A DNA stretch of 47,171 nt from Paracoccaceae bacterium (GTDB lineage Bacteria; Pseudomonadota; Alphaproteobacteria; Rhodobacterales; Rhodobacteraceae): assembly GCA_026709265.1 (NCBI GenBank), contig JAPOTI010000142.1:1-47171 (forward strand), read 5' to 3'. Made by a program: the position numbers and the translations under genes. Positions 18,119 through 27,032 of the stretch are shown here, piece by piece. How positions within the stretch are numbered: position 1 is the first letter of the stretch; every line of letters starts with the position of its first letter. The notes under the pieces were generated by a model. That model saw nothing but the letters and a program-made list of their open reading frames with translations. It was not told the origin of the DNA and searched no databases.

Positions 18119-18862
18119 ATGATTGAACGGGTGCGCTATCCCCGCATATGTCCGGTCGGTGATCAGGCGCTTCTTGTTGAATTCGGTGCGTCTTATTCGC
18201 GGCGCACCAGTCGCCAGGTTCTGGCTTTCGATAATGTGATGAACCGAGCACCGCGTGGTGTCTGCGAGACGGCACCAACCTTGAAATCGGTGTTGATTCA
18301 TTTTGATCCCGAACTGATTCCTGCTCGACAGGTTGAAAATTGGTGCCGGGACCAACTTGCCGAAATCGATTGGGATACGAAAACCGAGAGATTGCGGGAA
18401 GGCCTTCGCTGGAAACTTCCGGTGGTTTATGGTGGCGAGCACGGCCCCGACTTAACCGAAATTCCGGGGCTCTCAGGCCAGACAGAACGCCAATTCATTG
18501 ATTCCCATACGTCATTGGATCTTGACGTCGTCTGCCTGGGTTTCTCACCTGGCCTCGCATATCTTGCAGAATTGCCGAAGATTTTTGACCTGCCACGTCG
18601 GCAATCCTATGGACGCCCGGTTCCCGCCGGTTCCATACTCGTTGCCAACCGCCAGACAGTCCTGCCAGCAACGCCCATACCCACTGGCTGGAGGCGCATT
18701 GGCATGACTCCTGTGCCGACATTCCTGCCCGACAGAAAAATACCCTTCCTGCTGGCACCTGGTGATTGCGTGCGTTTCTATCCTGTCAGTGCGAAGGAGG
18801 CTGAAAAGATTTCACCCGAGACCTTCTGGGATCGCCTGGAACATGCCCGGTCTCAGGATTGA
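18119..18862 (+). CDS. pxpB: 5-oxoprolinase subunit PxpB (KipI/allophanate hydrolase subunit 1 family)
   Basis: This is a subunit of the prokaryotic ATP-dependent 5-oxoprolinase PxpABC, which opens 5-oxoproline to glutamate, 247 aa. The KipI-family pattern is clear: PVGDQALLVEFG at the N-terminus, then the central VCLGFSPGLAYLAELP and RRQSYGRPVPAGSILVANRQTVLP, and TGWRRIGMTP near the end. The frame is open back to 18026, but homology begins at the ATG at 18119. It overlaps pxpC by 20 nt, and pxpA follows, giving the complete enzyme. Confidence 0.9.
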   Translation: MIERVRYPRICPVGDQALLVEFGASYSRRTSRQVLAFDNVMNRAPRGVCETAPTLKSVLIHFDPELIPARQVENWCRDQLAEIDWDTKTERLREGLRWKLPVVYGGEHGPDLTEIPGLSGQTERQFIDSHTSLDLDVVCLGFSPGLAYLAELPKIFDLPRRQSYGRPVPAGSILVANRQTVLPATPIPTGWRRIGMTPVPTFLPDRKIPFLLAPGDCVRFYPVSAKEAEKISPETFWDRLEHARSQD

Positions 18863-19847
18863 ACAAATTCCGCCAGGGGCGGCACTGCAGGATGAAGGAC
18901 GGCCCGGTTATCGTCGTTTTGGAGTGACCAAAGGCGGTGCGATGGATCCTTATGCATTGGCTGAGGGGCAAGCTCTTCTCCAAAACAAGAACGGCTCTGC
19001 AGCGCTTGAAATGGCTTCTGCCGGGAGCAGGTTTCGCTCATTGGGGTGCAATCTGGTTGTTTGTACCGGCGCCGAGATGAAGCTGACCGTTAATGGCCAC
19101 CGTGCGCCATGGCGCCAAACCATCAGTCTTGCAAATGATGATTATCTGGAGTTCGGCGCGTTTCGCGAAGGAACTTATGGCTATCTGCACCTGCCCGGAG
19201 GGATTCAGGGGCCCGTGTTGCTTGGATCACGTTCCGCCCATGCCCAGGCGGAACTCGGTTGGCGACCTCAGATCGGTGACCGGCTCGACCCGGTCGCCGC
19301 GGAGTGGTCTGACGATACTCTGCGCCTTCCGCCCCCCGATTACTTTTCACAACGCACGATTCGTATCATGGCGGGGCCGCAAACCGGGTTGTTTCGTGAG
19401 GATGACAGACGTGCGCTGGAAGAGGCTGAGTTTACCGTGACAGCAACACGTAATCGTGTTGGCGTTCGTCTTGAGAGCACGCATGGGCCAATGGATGCGG
19501 AACTGGGCACGTCAATTGTCTCGGATGCAATCGTCGCCGGAGATATTCAAGTTGCTGCGGACGGAATTGCGGTGATCTTGTTGGCGGATTGCCAGCCTGT
19601 TGGTGGTTATCCACGAATCGCCACTGTGATCAGTGCGGACCTCCATATATTTGCGCAAATCCCGCAAGATATGAAATTCAGAATGCGGTTGGTGGGGCTT
19701 GATCGGGCTGTCGGGGAACTGTCAGAATTGCGACGGGAAATTGCGACCCTTCCAACGAAACTGGAGCCGGCATTGCGTGACCCAAGAGATATCTCGGACT
19801 TGATGTCATATTCGCTCATTGATGGTGTGGTTTCCGGAGAAGACTGA
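18843..19847 (+). CDS. pxpC: 5-oxoprolinase subunit PxpC (KipA, biotin-dependent carboxyltransferase-like)
   Basis: This is the second catalytic-core subunit of 5-oxoprolinase, 334 aa from the ATG at 18843. Typical KipA sequence is visible: LRIEQIPPGAALQDEGRPGYRRFGVTKGGAMDPYALAEGQALL, then GAEMKLTVNG, and IRIMAGPQ..LF. The gene starts inside the end of pxpB and its TGA overlaps the ATG of pxpA (TGATG), so all three are coupled. The frame extends upstream to 18762, but those residues do not match the family. Confidence 0.9.
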   Translation: MPGLRIEQIPPGAALQDEGRPGYRRFGVTKGGAMDPYALAEGQALLQNKNGSAALEMASAGSRFRSLGCNLVVCTGAEMKLTVNGHRAPWRQTISLANDDYLEFGAFREGTYGYLHLPGGIQGPVLLGSRSAHAQAELGWRPQIGDRLDPVAAEWSDDTLRLPPPDYFSQRTIRIMAGPQTGLFREDDRRALEEAEFTVTATRNRVGVRLESTHGPMDAELGTSIVSDAIVAGDIQVAADGIAVILLADCQPVGGYPRIATVISADLHIFAQIPQDMKFRMRLVGLDRAVGELSELRREIATLPTKLEPALRDPRDISDLMSYSLIDGVVSGED

Positions 19848-20605
19848 TGAAAATTGACTTGAATGCTGATCTTGGGGAAAGTTTTGGCCCCTGGAAAATG
19901 GGACATGACGATGCGCTTTTGCAAACCGTGACATCGGCCAATATCGCTTGTGGGTTCCACGCAGGTGATCCGTTGCATATGGAGACAACGGTGATTGCCT
20001 GTGACAAAAACAAGGTTGGGATTGGAGCCCATCCGGGCTTTGGTGATTTATCTGGATTTGGGCGCTACGAGATTAAGGGTATCCCACCGGAGCAGTTGCG
20101 TTCCATGGTGATTTATCAGATTGGTGCGCTGCAAGCAATTGCTCGGTTCAGGGGTCAGGCAGTCAGACATGTCAAAATGCATGGTGCGCTTGCCAATATG
20201 GCAAGCCGTGACCTGTCACTTGCTGAATTGCTGGTGGGTACCGTTCATGATTATGACCCTTCGCTCACATTGATTGTCATTGCGTCGACCTGTCTTGAAC
20301 AAGCGGCGCTTTCTGCGGAAGCAAAATATGCTGCCGAGATTTTTGCCGACCGCGCCTATGAAGATGATGGGACCCTGGTTTCTCGGCATGAACCCGATGC
20401 CCTGATTCGCGACCCGCAAATCTGTGCGGATAATATCTTGCGAGCGGTGGAAACCGGCACTCTCACTTCACGCAATGGCGTCAAGGTCAAGGTGAATGCA
20501 TCGACGATTTGCGTTCATGGCGATACACCTGAAGCCGTACAAATCGCTGCCGCCGTGCGCAATCGACTCGATCAGGCGGGAGTTTCTGTCCGGCAGTTCG
20601 AGTAA
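19847..20605 (+). CDS. pxpA: 5-oxoprolinase subunit PxpA (LamB/YcsF family)
   Basis: This is the third subunit of 5-oxoprolinase, 252 aa, normal for the family. The signature LNADLGESFGPWKMGHDDALL at the N-terminus and SANIACGFHAGDP near residue 35 are diagnostic; VKMHGALANMA and CVHGDTPEAV follow. The ATG overlaps the pxpC stop by one base. Together the three genes allow recycling of 5-oxoproline, a spontaneous breakdown product of glutamine and glutathione. About 195 nt separate it from the convergent rplI, with no clear terminator. Confidence 0.94.
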   Translation: MKIDLNADLGESFGPWKMGHDDALLQTVTSANIACGFHAGDPLHMETTVIACDKNKVGIGAHPGFGDLSGFGRYEIKGIPPEQLRSMVIYQIGALQAIARFRGQAVRHVKMHGALANMASRDLSLAELLVGTVHDYDPSLTLIVIASTCLEQAALSAEAKYAAEIFADRAYEDDGTLVSRHEPDALIRDPQICADNILRAVETGTLTSRNGVKVKVNASTICVHGDTPEAVQIAAAVRNRLDQAGVSVRQFE

Positions 20606-20800
20606 AAGCTGTCTTGCTATGAATGCAGACGAACACGGCGCAGGATAGACACCAGAAAGCGGATCATTTGAGCGGGGCAGGAAAGATGAAATATCGCCAC
20701 GGTAGGAAGACAGGCTTCTGATCACGGGAGCCGTTGACACCGGGGGTTATCAATCCGGCCCGCCGCCGTGCAGCGGTGACTGATGCACCATCCCCATTCG

Positions 20801-21472
20801 TCATGTGGATGATGTCGTCTTGTTCTGCTCTCCATTCACCTCCGGATTGCTTTCCTCGACCACACCAGCGTCCGGATGACTTTCGTTTTCATCGGGCGTG
20901 CCCGCATCCGTTGTTGGGGCCGTATCTTCGGCTACAGCGCCTGCAGGTGCCGTGTTAGCAGGTTTTTCATCGTCATCACTGGTGCTGACGGTCATATCTT
21001 CCCCCCGCGCCTGCATCTCGGCTTCTTCCTGACTTCGCGCTACATTGACCTGGATGTTAACACTCACTTCCGGATGGAGCATGATTGTCACATCATGGAC
21101 ACCCAAGGTCTTGATGGGACGTTCAAGTGCAATTTGCTGACGGCTCACCGAAACCCCGTCAACGCCGGCTGTCTCGGCGATGTCACGGGTGGTCACCGAA
21201 CCATAAAGCGAACCGATGTCAGAGGCCGAACGAATCAAGACAAATTCGTGTTCTCTCAGCTTTTCAGCAACATTCTCAGCCTCAGTTCTCAGCTCAAGAT
21301 TCCTCGCCTCCAATTCACTGCGGTGGGACTCAAATTCGGCAAGATTGACTGGGGATGAACGCAAAGCCTTTCCTTGCGGCAGCAGAAAATTCCGGGCGTA
21401 TCCATTCTTGACGGAAACCACATCTCCCATCTGGCCCAATTTGGGCACCCGTTCCAGCAGGATAATATCCAT
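20801..21472 (-). CDS. rplI: 50S ribosomal protein L9 with long acidic tail
   Basis: This 23S-rRNA-binding protein of the large subunit is 223 aa, against a usual 147-200. The N-terminal domain ([36 protein letters not shown]) and the C-terminal globular domain ending near [10 protein letters not shown] are normal. After about residue 150 comes a low-complexity tail of roughly 70 residues rich in Asp, Glu, Thr, Ala and Pro, ending EQNKTTSST. Some alphaproteobacterial L9 proteins have acidic extensions; this one is long. The ATG at 21472 matches the family start; the open frame reaches 21523. It is the last gene of rpsF-rpsR-rplI, 10 nt after rpsR. Confidence 0.95.
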   Translation of the reverse strand: MDIILLERVPKLGQMGDVVSVKNGYARNFLLPQGKALRSSPVNLAEFESHRSELEARNLELRTEAENVAEKLREHEFVLIRSASDIGSLYGSVTTRDIAETAGVDGVSVSRQQIALERPIKTLGVHDVTIMLHPEVSVNIQVNVARSQEEAEMQARGEDMTVSTSDDDEKPANTAPAGAVAEDTAPTTDAGTPDENESHPDAGVVEESNPEVNGEQNKTTSST

Positions 21473-21482
21473 TGTGAAATTC

Positions 21483-21710
21483 CTACTTGATTGTATAGGG
21501 GAGCAGGGCAAGATAGCGCGCACGCTTGATCGCTGTTGCGAGTTCGCGTTGCTTACCGGACGACACCGCAGAAATCCGGCTCGGTGTGATCTTGCCGCGT
21601 TCTGAAATAAACTCTTTCAGGAGTTTGACATCCTTGTAATCGATTTCAGGAGCGTTGTTGCCGGAGAAGGGACAAACCTTCTTGCGACGATAAAATGTTT
21701 TCCTGGCCAT
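21483..21710 (-). CDS. rpsR: 30S ribosomal protein S18
   Basis: This small-subunit platform protein pairs with S6, 75 aa. The full family sequence is recognisable: [14 protein letters not shown] near the N-terminus, [19 protein letters not shown] in the middle, and the basic [18 protein letters not shown] end. The cysteine in VCPFSG is present. It lies 24 nt downstream of rpsF and 10 nt upstream of rplI, the conserved order. Confidence 0.97.
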   Translation of the reverse strand: MARKTFYRRKKVCPFSGNNAPEIDYKDVKLLKEFISERGKITPSRISAVSSGKQRELATAIKRARYLALLPYTIK

Positions 21711-21734
21711 CTCTTTTCCTTTGCCGGATGTGGC

Positions 21735-22082
21735 TTAACGGTTCCTGGTTGATCTCTCTTCGCGCCGTCTGAGCACGATCGATGGTCCCTCAGTATGTTC
21801 TTTGACCTTCACCGTGAGGACACGCAATATATCGTCATGAAGCCGCATCAGTCGCTCCATTTCCTGAACTGCCGCCGCCGGTGAATCAGTTTTCAGAAGA
21901 AAATAATGCCCCTTGCGGTTACGATTGATCTTGTAGGCCATTCTCTGCAGGCCCCAGCTTTCTTTTTCAACAAGATTGCCGCCACCCTCGGTCAGGACTC
22001 CGACAAAATTATCCGCCAACTCGTCCGCTTGCGTCTGCGACAAGTCTTGTCGTGCAATGAGCACATGCTCGTAAAGAGGCAT
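21735..22082 (-). CDS. rpsF: 30S ribosomal protein S6
   Basis: This small-subunit protein dimerises with S18 on 16S rRNA, 115 aa. It starts MPLYEHVLIARQDLSQTQ and contains the typical ESWGLQRMAYKINRNRKGHYFLLKTD core. A basic tail ends ERSTRNR. It is the first gene of the ribosomal operon. A strong promoter (22191-22218) and a leader with a potential stem precede it. It is divergent from the lipid operon. Confidence 0.97.
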   Translation of the reverse strand: MPLYEHVLIARQDLSQTQADELADNFVGVLTEGGGNLVEKESWGLQRMAYKINRNRKGHYFLLKTDSPAAAVQEMERLMRLHDDILRVLTVKVKEHTEGPSIVLRRREERSTRNR

Positions 22083-22122
22083 ATCTTTCTTCTCTTAATT
22101 CCCTGCCACGAATGATTGATCC

Positions 22123-22174
22123 AAGGTGCCTTGCGCTGCTGCAGCCAATTGCGTCAGGTGGACTTGCGCACCTT
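22123..22174 (-). promoter_or_regulatory. Potential stem in the rpsF leader
   Basis: Within the predicted rpsF 5' leader, AAGGTGC pairs with GCACCTT (plus-strand 22123-22129 with 22168-22174), closing a loop of about 38 nt. It ends 40 nt before the start codon. rpsF leaders in many bacteria bind the S6:S18 complex for feedback control. Whether this stem carries the necessary internal motif cannot be judged by eye. Confidence 0.3.
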
Positions 22175-22190
22175 TCGTGAAACCGGTGTA

Positions 22191-22218
22191 TATATAGGCT
22201 TCTTGTTGGTTGGTGCAA
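22191..22218 (-). promoter_or_regulatory. Sigma70-type promoter for rpsF-rpsR-rplI
   Basis: On the minus strand, TTGCAC (plus 22213-22218) is followed 16 nt later by TATATA (plus 22191-22196), part of a longer TATATATA run. It lies about 105 nt upstream of the rpsF start and would suit a strongly expressed ribosomal operon. Confidence 0.5.
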
Positions 22219-22304
22219 CTCGGAACAACGATGAAATCAAGAATACTGAAATTTCCTGTTCTGCTGCGGTGCAAATGGTGCCAAAGGATATCTGTCCGGC
22301 GGCC

Positions 22305-22330
22305 TGATCAAACCCCCTTGAGGTGCCAAG
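22305..22330 (+). promoter_or_regulatory. Possible ECF-sigma (RpoE/ChrR-type) promoter for the lipid operon
   Basis: TGATCA (22305-22310) followed 16 nt later by CAAG (22327-22330) approximates the TGATCC / TAAG pattern I recall for singlet-oxygen RpoE-ChrR promoters of Rhodobacter sphaeroides. It would leave a leader of roughly 70 nt before the ATG at 22408. The match is imperfect and is supported mainly by the downstream genes, which resemble a known RpoE target region. Confidence 0.25.
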
Positions 22331-22407
22331 TCAAGTGAACTGTGCGGCTTCTGCATGACAAAGTCATGTGATACAGATATTTTGCTGGGATACGTGTACA
22401 ATCGACG

Positions 22408-23703
22408 ATGACACGCAGTCACAGATCAGAATCCGGCAAAATTCGTCGAATTGCAGTGATTGGCGCGGGTATTTCAGGACTTGGTGCTGCATGGCTCCTG
22501 TCGCGCTCTTCAGATGTCGTGCTTTACGAAGCCCGACCGCAACTCGGCGGGCACGCACAGACGGTTCATGTTGCAATTGACGGAAGAGAAATTCCGGTCG
22601 ACATTGGGTTCATTGTTTTCAACCACGTCAATTATCCGCATCTCTCATCATTATTTTCACAGCTTGACGTTCCAATACAGCCAAGCGACATGTCGTTTGC
22701 CGTTTCTCTGGATAAAGGCCGGTTCGAATTCGGCTGCCGCAATCTACGCGCCGCGCTTGCGCAGACGGAGAATATGCTCCGTCCTAAATTCTGGCAAATG
22801 ATTGGTGATATTCGTCGCTTTAATCGCAACATATTGGCCGATACCGATGCCAACCCCGATCTCTCGTTGGGTGATTTCATCGCCTACCGGCGTCTTGGGA
22901 AGTGGTTTGAACAAAGGTACCTGTTGCCGATGAGTGGTGCCATCTGGTCCACTCCGCGCAATCAAATGCTTCGGTTCCCGGCGCAGGCACTGGCACGGTT
23001 CTTTGACAATCACGGATTATTGTCCTTTCACAACCAGCATCAATGGTGGACCGTCAAGGACGGTTCGGAGAACTACGTCACCAGGATGGCAGCAAGAATG
23101 AACGCCGAAATACGCCCGGGTTCACCGATTGAAGCGGTGTGGCGCGATCCACACGGAATTCATGTCAAGGCCGTTGGAAACGAGAGTCAAACCTATGACA
23201 ATGTAATTTTCGCCTGTCACGCCGACACCACGTTGTCGCTCTTGCAGGATGCCACAAAAGAGGAGAACGATATTCTCGCGGCAATCCCGTATCAACCGAA
23301 TCGCGTCATCCTTCATACCGATTCGACATTGATGCCAAGACGTCGCGCCTGCTGGTCAAGTTGGGTCTATCTGGCTGACGCCGAGGCGGAGAAAGAGGGT
23401 GCACAGGCAGCGGTCAGCTATTGGATGAATTCACTTCAGGGAATTTCCAGCAACACCCCCCTGATTGTCACTTTGAATCCCCCGGCGCGGCTTGATGAGA
23501 ATACGATACTTGCTGAACATGCGCTGGCCCATCCGCAGTTTGATTTTGCGGCCATCAAGGCGCAGCAGAAGCTTGGTGCGATTCAGGGGCGCGGCGGTAT
23601 ATTCTATTGCGGTGCATGGGTCGGTATGGGATTCCACGAGGATGGACTTGCCAGCGCTTTGAATGTGGCTGCCAAGCTTGGAGTGTCGGCACCTTGGAAA
23701 TAA
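22408..23703 (+). CDS. FAD-dependent oxidoreductase (flavin amine oxidase-like)
   Basis: This is a 431-aa flavoprotein. The N-terminal dinucleotide-binding fold is IAVIGAGISGLGAAWLLSRS, with the acidic residue at LYEARPQLGGHAQTV. The central region (NHVNYPHLSSLF, WWTVKDGSENYV) and the C-terminal FYCGAWVGMGFHEDGLASAL fit the NAD(P)/FAD oxidoreductases found beside DUF1365 and cyclopropane-fatty-acid-synthase genes. Its probable role is oxidation or desaturation of a membrane lipid acyl chain; this comes from context, not from a motif. It is the first gene of six that overlap one another. No good ribosome-binding site is seen before the ATG. Confidence 0.85.
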   Translation: MTRSHRSESGKIRRIAVIGAGISGLGAAWLLSRSSDVVLYEARPQLGGHAQTVHVAIDGREIPVDIGFIVFNHVNYPHLSSLFSQLDVPIQPSDMSFAVSLDKGRFEFGCRNLRAALAQTENMLRPKFWQMIGDIRRFNRNILADTDANPDLSLGDFIAYRRLGKWFEQRYLLPMSGAIWSTPRNQMLRFPAQALARFFDNHGLLSFHNQHQWWTVKDGSENYVTRMAARMNAEIRPGSPIEAVWRDPHGIHVKAVGNESQTYDNVIFACHADTTLSLLQDATKEENDILAAIPYQPNRVILHTDSTLMPRRRACWSSWVYLADAEAEKEGAQAAVSYWMNSLQGISSNTPLIVTLNPPARLDENTILAEHALAHPQFDFAAIKAQQKLGAIQGRGGIFYCGAWVGMGFHEDGLASALNVAAKLGVSAPWK

Positions 23704-24458
23704 CGGCGTCATCGGTCGTACGTGCCCGGGTCAGCCATGCGCGTCAAATTCCCGTGGCCAATCGATTTGTCTATAATGTGGATTATCTTCTCTTGAATGA
23801 GCGGATGCTCGCCGCTGGTGCCGGACCACGACTCTTCGCGTACGGACGCCCTAATCTGATTTCCCTGCAGCCGCGTGATCACGGTGTCGGTGAATTTGAA
23901 GGGATCCTGGGAATTCGGCAGTTGCTTGAGGCCGAAGGATGCGACTGTCCGTCACAGGTGTTGCTGCTCACCCATCCACGCTATTGGGGCTACAGTTTCA
24001 ACCCTGTCAGTTTCTGGCTTGCCTTTGATGAGCGGGATCAATTATCGGCGGTTGTGGCGGAGGTTCATAATACTTTTGGTGATCGCCATGCCTATCTCTG
24101 CACGAACAAAACACGCTCTGAACTGAATGGCGCATCCTGGATCGCTGCCAGCAAGACGTTTCACGTCTCCCCTTTCTTTGACATCGTCGGTGCGTATCGC
24201 TTCCGTTTTTTGATCGATGGGAATCGAATTTCGATCCGGATCCATTATGACGATCATGAAGGGGGTGGGTTGCAAACATCCATCGTTGGGGTCCGCCGAC
24301 CGTTTTGTAATCGCGAGCTGGTACGTTCACTCCTGCGGCGGCCATTGGGGGCATCACGTATCACCGGACTGATTCACATGCAGGCACTGCGATTATGGTT
24401 CAGGGGTGTTCGCTACCGCCCGCGCGCCGAACCGCCAGAGGACAGCGTCACGCGATGA
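23694..24458 (+). CDS. DUF1365 family protein
   Basis: This is a 254-aa protein of the DUF1365 family, with no established biochemical activity known to me. Recognisable family stretches are RVSHARQIPVANRFVYNVDYLLL at the N-terminus, LLLTHPRYWGYSFNPVSFW near residue 95, VVAEVHNTFGDRHAYL, and KTFHVSPFFD. The start is uncertain: a TTG at 23694, inside the last codons of the oxidoreductase, fits the family start and has a GGAG 10 nt upstream. The open frame begins earlier, at 23607. The TGA forms an ATGA overlap with the transporter gene. Confidence 0.85.
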   Translation: MEITASSVVRARVSHARQIPVANRFVYNVDYLLLNERMLAAGAGPRLFAYGRPNLISLQPRDHGVGEFEGILGIRQLLEAEGCDCPSQVLLLTHPRYWGYSFNPVSFWLAFDERDQLSAVVAEVHNTFGDRHAYLCTNKTRSELNGASWIAASKTFHVSPFFDIVGAYRFRFLIDGNRISIRIHYDDHEGGGLQTSIVGVRRPFCNRELVRSLLRRPLGASRITGLIHMQALRLWFRGVRYRPRAEPPEDSVTR

Positions 24459-25705
24459 ATCTGCGGGTCGACATGGGGCTCAGCTGGCGCAAACTTCTCC
24501 CACCCGCCATGGTCGCAACCGTACTCGCCTTTGCCGGATTGCCGCTCTATATTCATGTTCCGCTTTATTTCGCGGAGGAGATGGGGCTTGGGCTCGGTCT
24601 CCTGGGACTTGTCCTGCTGGCATCACGCGCCGTCGACTCGATACAGGATCCACTGATCGGCAAACTGGCTGATCGCTGGCCACAGAAACGCGAATACTGG
24701 ACCATTCTGTCGGGCCTTCTGCTGTCAGTCGGTATTCTCCTTCTGTTTACACCACCAGATTGGGGAGAGGCTTTGCCACGTCTTATTTTTGGATTGCTGG
24801 CTGCCTTTACGGGTTTAAGTGCCTTGCAGATTGCTCTCTATGACCATGGTCTGGCACAGGCGGAAACTGCCGGTGGATTTTATACGCGGATCGCGCTGTG
24901 GCGGGAGGCCGGGGGATTGATGGGCATTTGCCTTGCCGCTGCCGCCCCCGCACTTTTTGGGATGATATTGGGTGCAAGTACAGAATACGTTGGCTATGCT
25001 ATGCTTTTTTTTGTCGTCATGCTGGCGTCTCTCTCGTGGATGCGTGGCAATTGGCAGGCTTCGCGGTCAATGCACACGCATGCCGGCTTTGCTGCGGCAC
25101 TGGGTAGCGTAGCGGTACGCCCGCTCCTGATCTTCGGCTTTTGCAATGCATTGCCCACAGCCGTGACATCGACCTTGTTTCTGTTTTTTGTGACTGACAT
25201 CCTTGTTGCCAAATCTCATGCCGGTCTGCTCTTGATGGTCTTTTTTTCCTCTGCCGCATGCGCGGCACCCATATGGGCAAGCCTTGCACGTCATATCGGC
25301 CGCAAATCCGCACTTCTCTGGGGAATGTCGCTGTCCGTACCGATTTTCATGTGGGCATGGACCCTGGGAGAAGGCGACCTTCTTGCATTTTATATCATTG
25401 CCGGGTGTACGGGGGTGGCACTTGGGGCCGATATGATTCTGGCACCGGCAATGCTGGCTGCACGGATTCGCGGAGGTGGAGGGAAAGTTTTCTCCCTGTG
25501 GACTTTTTTACAAAAGTCAGCGCTCGCAGTTGCAGCCGGCATCACCATGCCGATATTGGCGTTGGCCGGATATACACCAGGGAGCTCAAATGTTGACGGG
25601 CATGACGTTCTGGCAGTCGCCTATGCGCTGGTGCCGTGTCTATTGAAATTGGTTGCCATTCCGGTTTTGTGGATTTTTGTCAGCGATGAAGGAGACAGGA
25701 ATTGA
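24455..25705 (+). CDS. MFS transporter, GPH/melibiose-type
   Basis: This is a 416-aa integral membrane protein with about twelve hydrophobic segments. The N-terminal half contains ASRAVDSIQDPLIGKLADRWPQKREYW, the cation/sugar symporter (GPH) hallmark between helices 2 and 3. Despite the family name, members next to DUF1365 and cyclopropane-fatty-acid-synthase genes are more likely to move a lipid-related compound or an ion; this is inference. The ATG at 24455 overlaps the DUF1365 stop. The open frame extends to 24395, but those residues lie outside the family. Confidence 0.85.
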   Translation: MNLRVDMGLSWRKLLPPAMVATVLAFAGLPLYIHVPLYFAEEMGLGLGLLGLVLLASRAVDSIQDPLIGKLADRWPQKREYWTILSGLLLSVGILLLFTPPDWGEALPRLIFGLLAAFTGLSALQIALYDHGLAQAETAGGFYTRIALWREAGGLMGICLAAAAPALFGMILGASTEYVGYAMLFFVVMLASLSWMRGNWQASRSMHTHAGFAAALGSVAVRPLLIFGFCNALPTAVTSTLFLFFVTDILVAKSHAGLLLMVFFSSAACAAPIWASLARHIGRKSALLWGMSLSVPIFMWAWTLGEGDLLAFYIIAGCTGVALGADMILAPAMLAARIRGGGGKVFSLWTFLQKSALAVAAGITMPILALAGYTPGSSNVDGHDVLAVAYALVPCLLKLVAIPVLWIFVSDEGDRN

Positions 25706-26256
25706 AGTCACGATTTTTTCCATTGGCAAGCTTGTTTTTTGAATTCGGGTCGCAACGTCTTGAGGATTATTCAGCTGAAAAACCGATCCTTGACCTGCGA
25801 ACTTTTTTGAACGGCCCGCTGGTCGGTGCAGGCGTCTTTGTTGGACTTTCGGGTCGCGTGGAACAACATTTTTCGCTCGATATGCGCGCGAGCTGGTCCG
25901 GTGAAAGTGGTTTGCTGGAAGAGGATTGTTACTACAATGACGGAACCCGCGGTCAGCGAAACTGGAATTTTCGTTTTGTTGACAATTCGACATTCACGGC
26001 GACTTCGGAAGATGTCGAGGGAGAGGCACAAGGCGGGCAATGTGGAAATGCAGCGGTGATGCGTTACCGTTACAGAATCAAGAGAAGTGGCAAAGCTGAT
26101 ATTGTTGTTTCGATGGATGACTGGTTTTATCTGATGCAGAACAACGTGATGATCAACCGCGTTCGCATGTCAAAATTTGGCCTGAAAGTTGGCGAATTGA
26201 CAGCGGCTTACTATCATCAGCCCACCGCGGAATCCGTGGATCCGTCATCACCGTGA
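25702..26256 (+). CDS. DUF3833 family protein
   Basis: This is a 184-aa protein matching DUF3833. The core FFEFGSQRLEDYS..KPILDLRTFLNGPL appears near the start, then GLSGRVEQHFSLDMRASW, and SMDDWFYLMQNNVMINRVRMSKFGLKVGELT near the end. Many homologues are lipoproteins, but no lipobox cysteine is visible from this start. The TTG start overlaps the stop of the transporter (TTGA). Function is unknown; constant company with cyclopropane-type lipid genes suggests a role in handling the modified lipid. Confidence 0.8.
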   Translation: MKSRFFPLASLFFEFGSQRLEDYSAEKPILDLRTFLNGPLVGAGVFVGLSGRVEQHFSLDMRASWSGESGLLEEDCYYNDGTRGQRNWNFRFVDNSTFTATSEDVEGEAQGGQCGNAAVMRYRYRIKRSGKADIVVSMDDWFYLMQNNVMINRVRMSKFGLKVGELTAAYYHQPTAESVDPSSP

Positions 26257-27032
26257 ATCAACTTGATGGTAAACGCTATTGGCTGATCGGTGCGAGCACG
26301 GGAATTGGGCGTGAATTGGCCAAGTCTTTGTCGCGGGCAGGAGCCGTCCTGGCCATTTCTGCCAGAGATGAAAATGCACTCGGAGAATTATTGAAGGAAT
26401 TGGAACCGGTCTCGGGCGGGGCAGGGACCCATATGGCGATTGGTTGCGATGTGACTGAAAACAGCGACGTGAACAAAGCCTATACACAAATTGGTCCTAT
26501 TGATGGCCTGATCTACTGTGCGGGGGCTTATGAGCCAATGTCGGCCCGACAACCTGATCTTGAATCCTTGGAGACAATGATCGACGTGAATGTTACGGGA
26601 GCGTTGCGCGTCCTGGCCGCCTGCGTACCGGACTTCTGGCACCGCGGTACAGGTCACATTCTGTTATTAGGGTCGATTTCAGGATATCGTGGTCTGCCTG
26701 ATGCGTGGGGATATGGGGCCAGCAAAGCAGCACTCATTCATCTTGGCGAGAATTTGTGCTGCGATCTGCGCCGAACCGACATCCGGATTCAGGTTTGCAA
26801 TCCTGGATTTGTTGCCACACGTCTGACCGACAAGAACCATTTTCCGATGCCCTTTATCATGAGCACAGCCGAGGCCGCAGGTCGTATTGTCCGTGGCATG
26901 CAACGGAGTCAGTTTGAAATCGCTTTTCCCTTTGTCATGCAGGGCTTTCTCAAATGTCTCGCATTCTTGCCCAGATCTTTATATTTCTTGCTGATTTCCC
27001 GCGCGAGCAGTCAATTGGAGCCGCCACAGTGA
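26253..27032 (+). CDS. Short-chain dehydrogenase/reductase (lipid operon)
   Basis: This is a 259-aa classical SDR with a Rossmann motif GASTGIGRELA at the N-terminus, YCAGAY (NAG equivalent), the catalytic serine in LLLGSISG, and the Y-G-A-S-K pair. A hydrophobic C-terminal end (FLKCLAFLPRSLYFLLI) suggests membrane association, common in lipid-acting SDRs. The GTG start overlaps the DUF3833 stop (GTGA), and the SDR's own stop overlaps the next GTG. Substrate is unknown, plausibly a fatty acyl or lipid carbonyl. Confidence 0.85.
   Translation: MNQLDGKRYWLIGASTGIGRELAKSLSRAGAVLAISARDENALGELLKELEPVSGGAGTHMAIGCDVTENSDVNKAYTQIGPIDGLIYCAGAYEPMSARQPDLESLETMIDVNVTGALRVLAACVPDFWHRGTGHILLLGSISGYRGLPDAWGYGASKAALIHLGENLCCDLRRTDIRIQVCNPGFVATRLTDKNHFPMPFIMSTAEAAGRIVRGMQRSQFEIAFPFVMQGFLKCLAFLPRSLYFLLISRASSQLEPPQ

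Larger units (their letters stand above)
22083..22407. other. Divergent intergenic region between rpsF and the lipid operon
   Basis: This 325-nt region carries the rpsF promoter and leader (minus strand) and a possible ECF-type promoter for the plus-strand operon (22305-22330). No coding frame with protein character was seen. Confidence 0.5.

Noticed and set aside
22396..22401. TACAAT as a -10 box immediately before the FAD oxidoreductase start
   Set aside because: No matching -35 at the right spacing and it would imply a leaderless message; evidence too thin.
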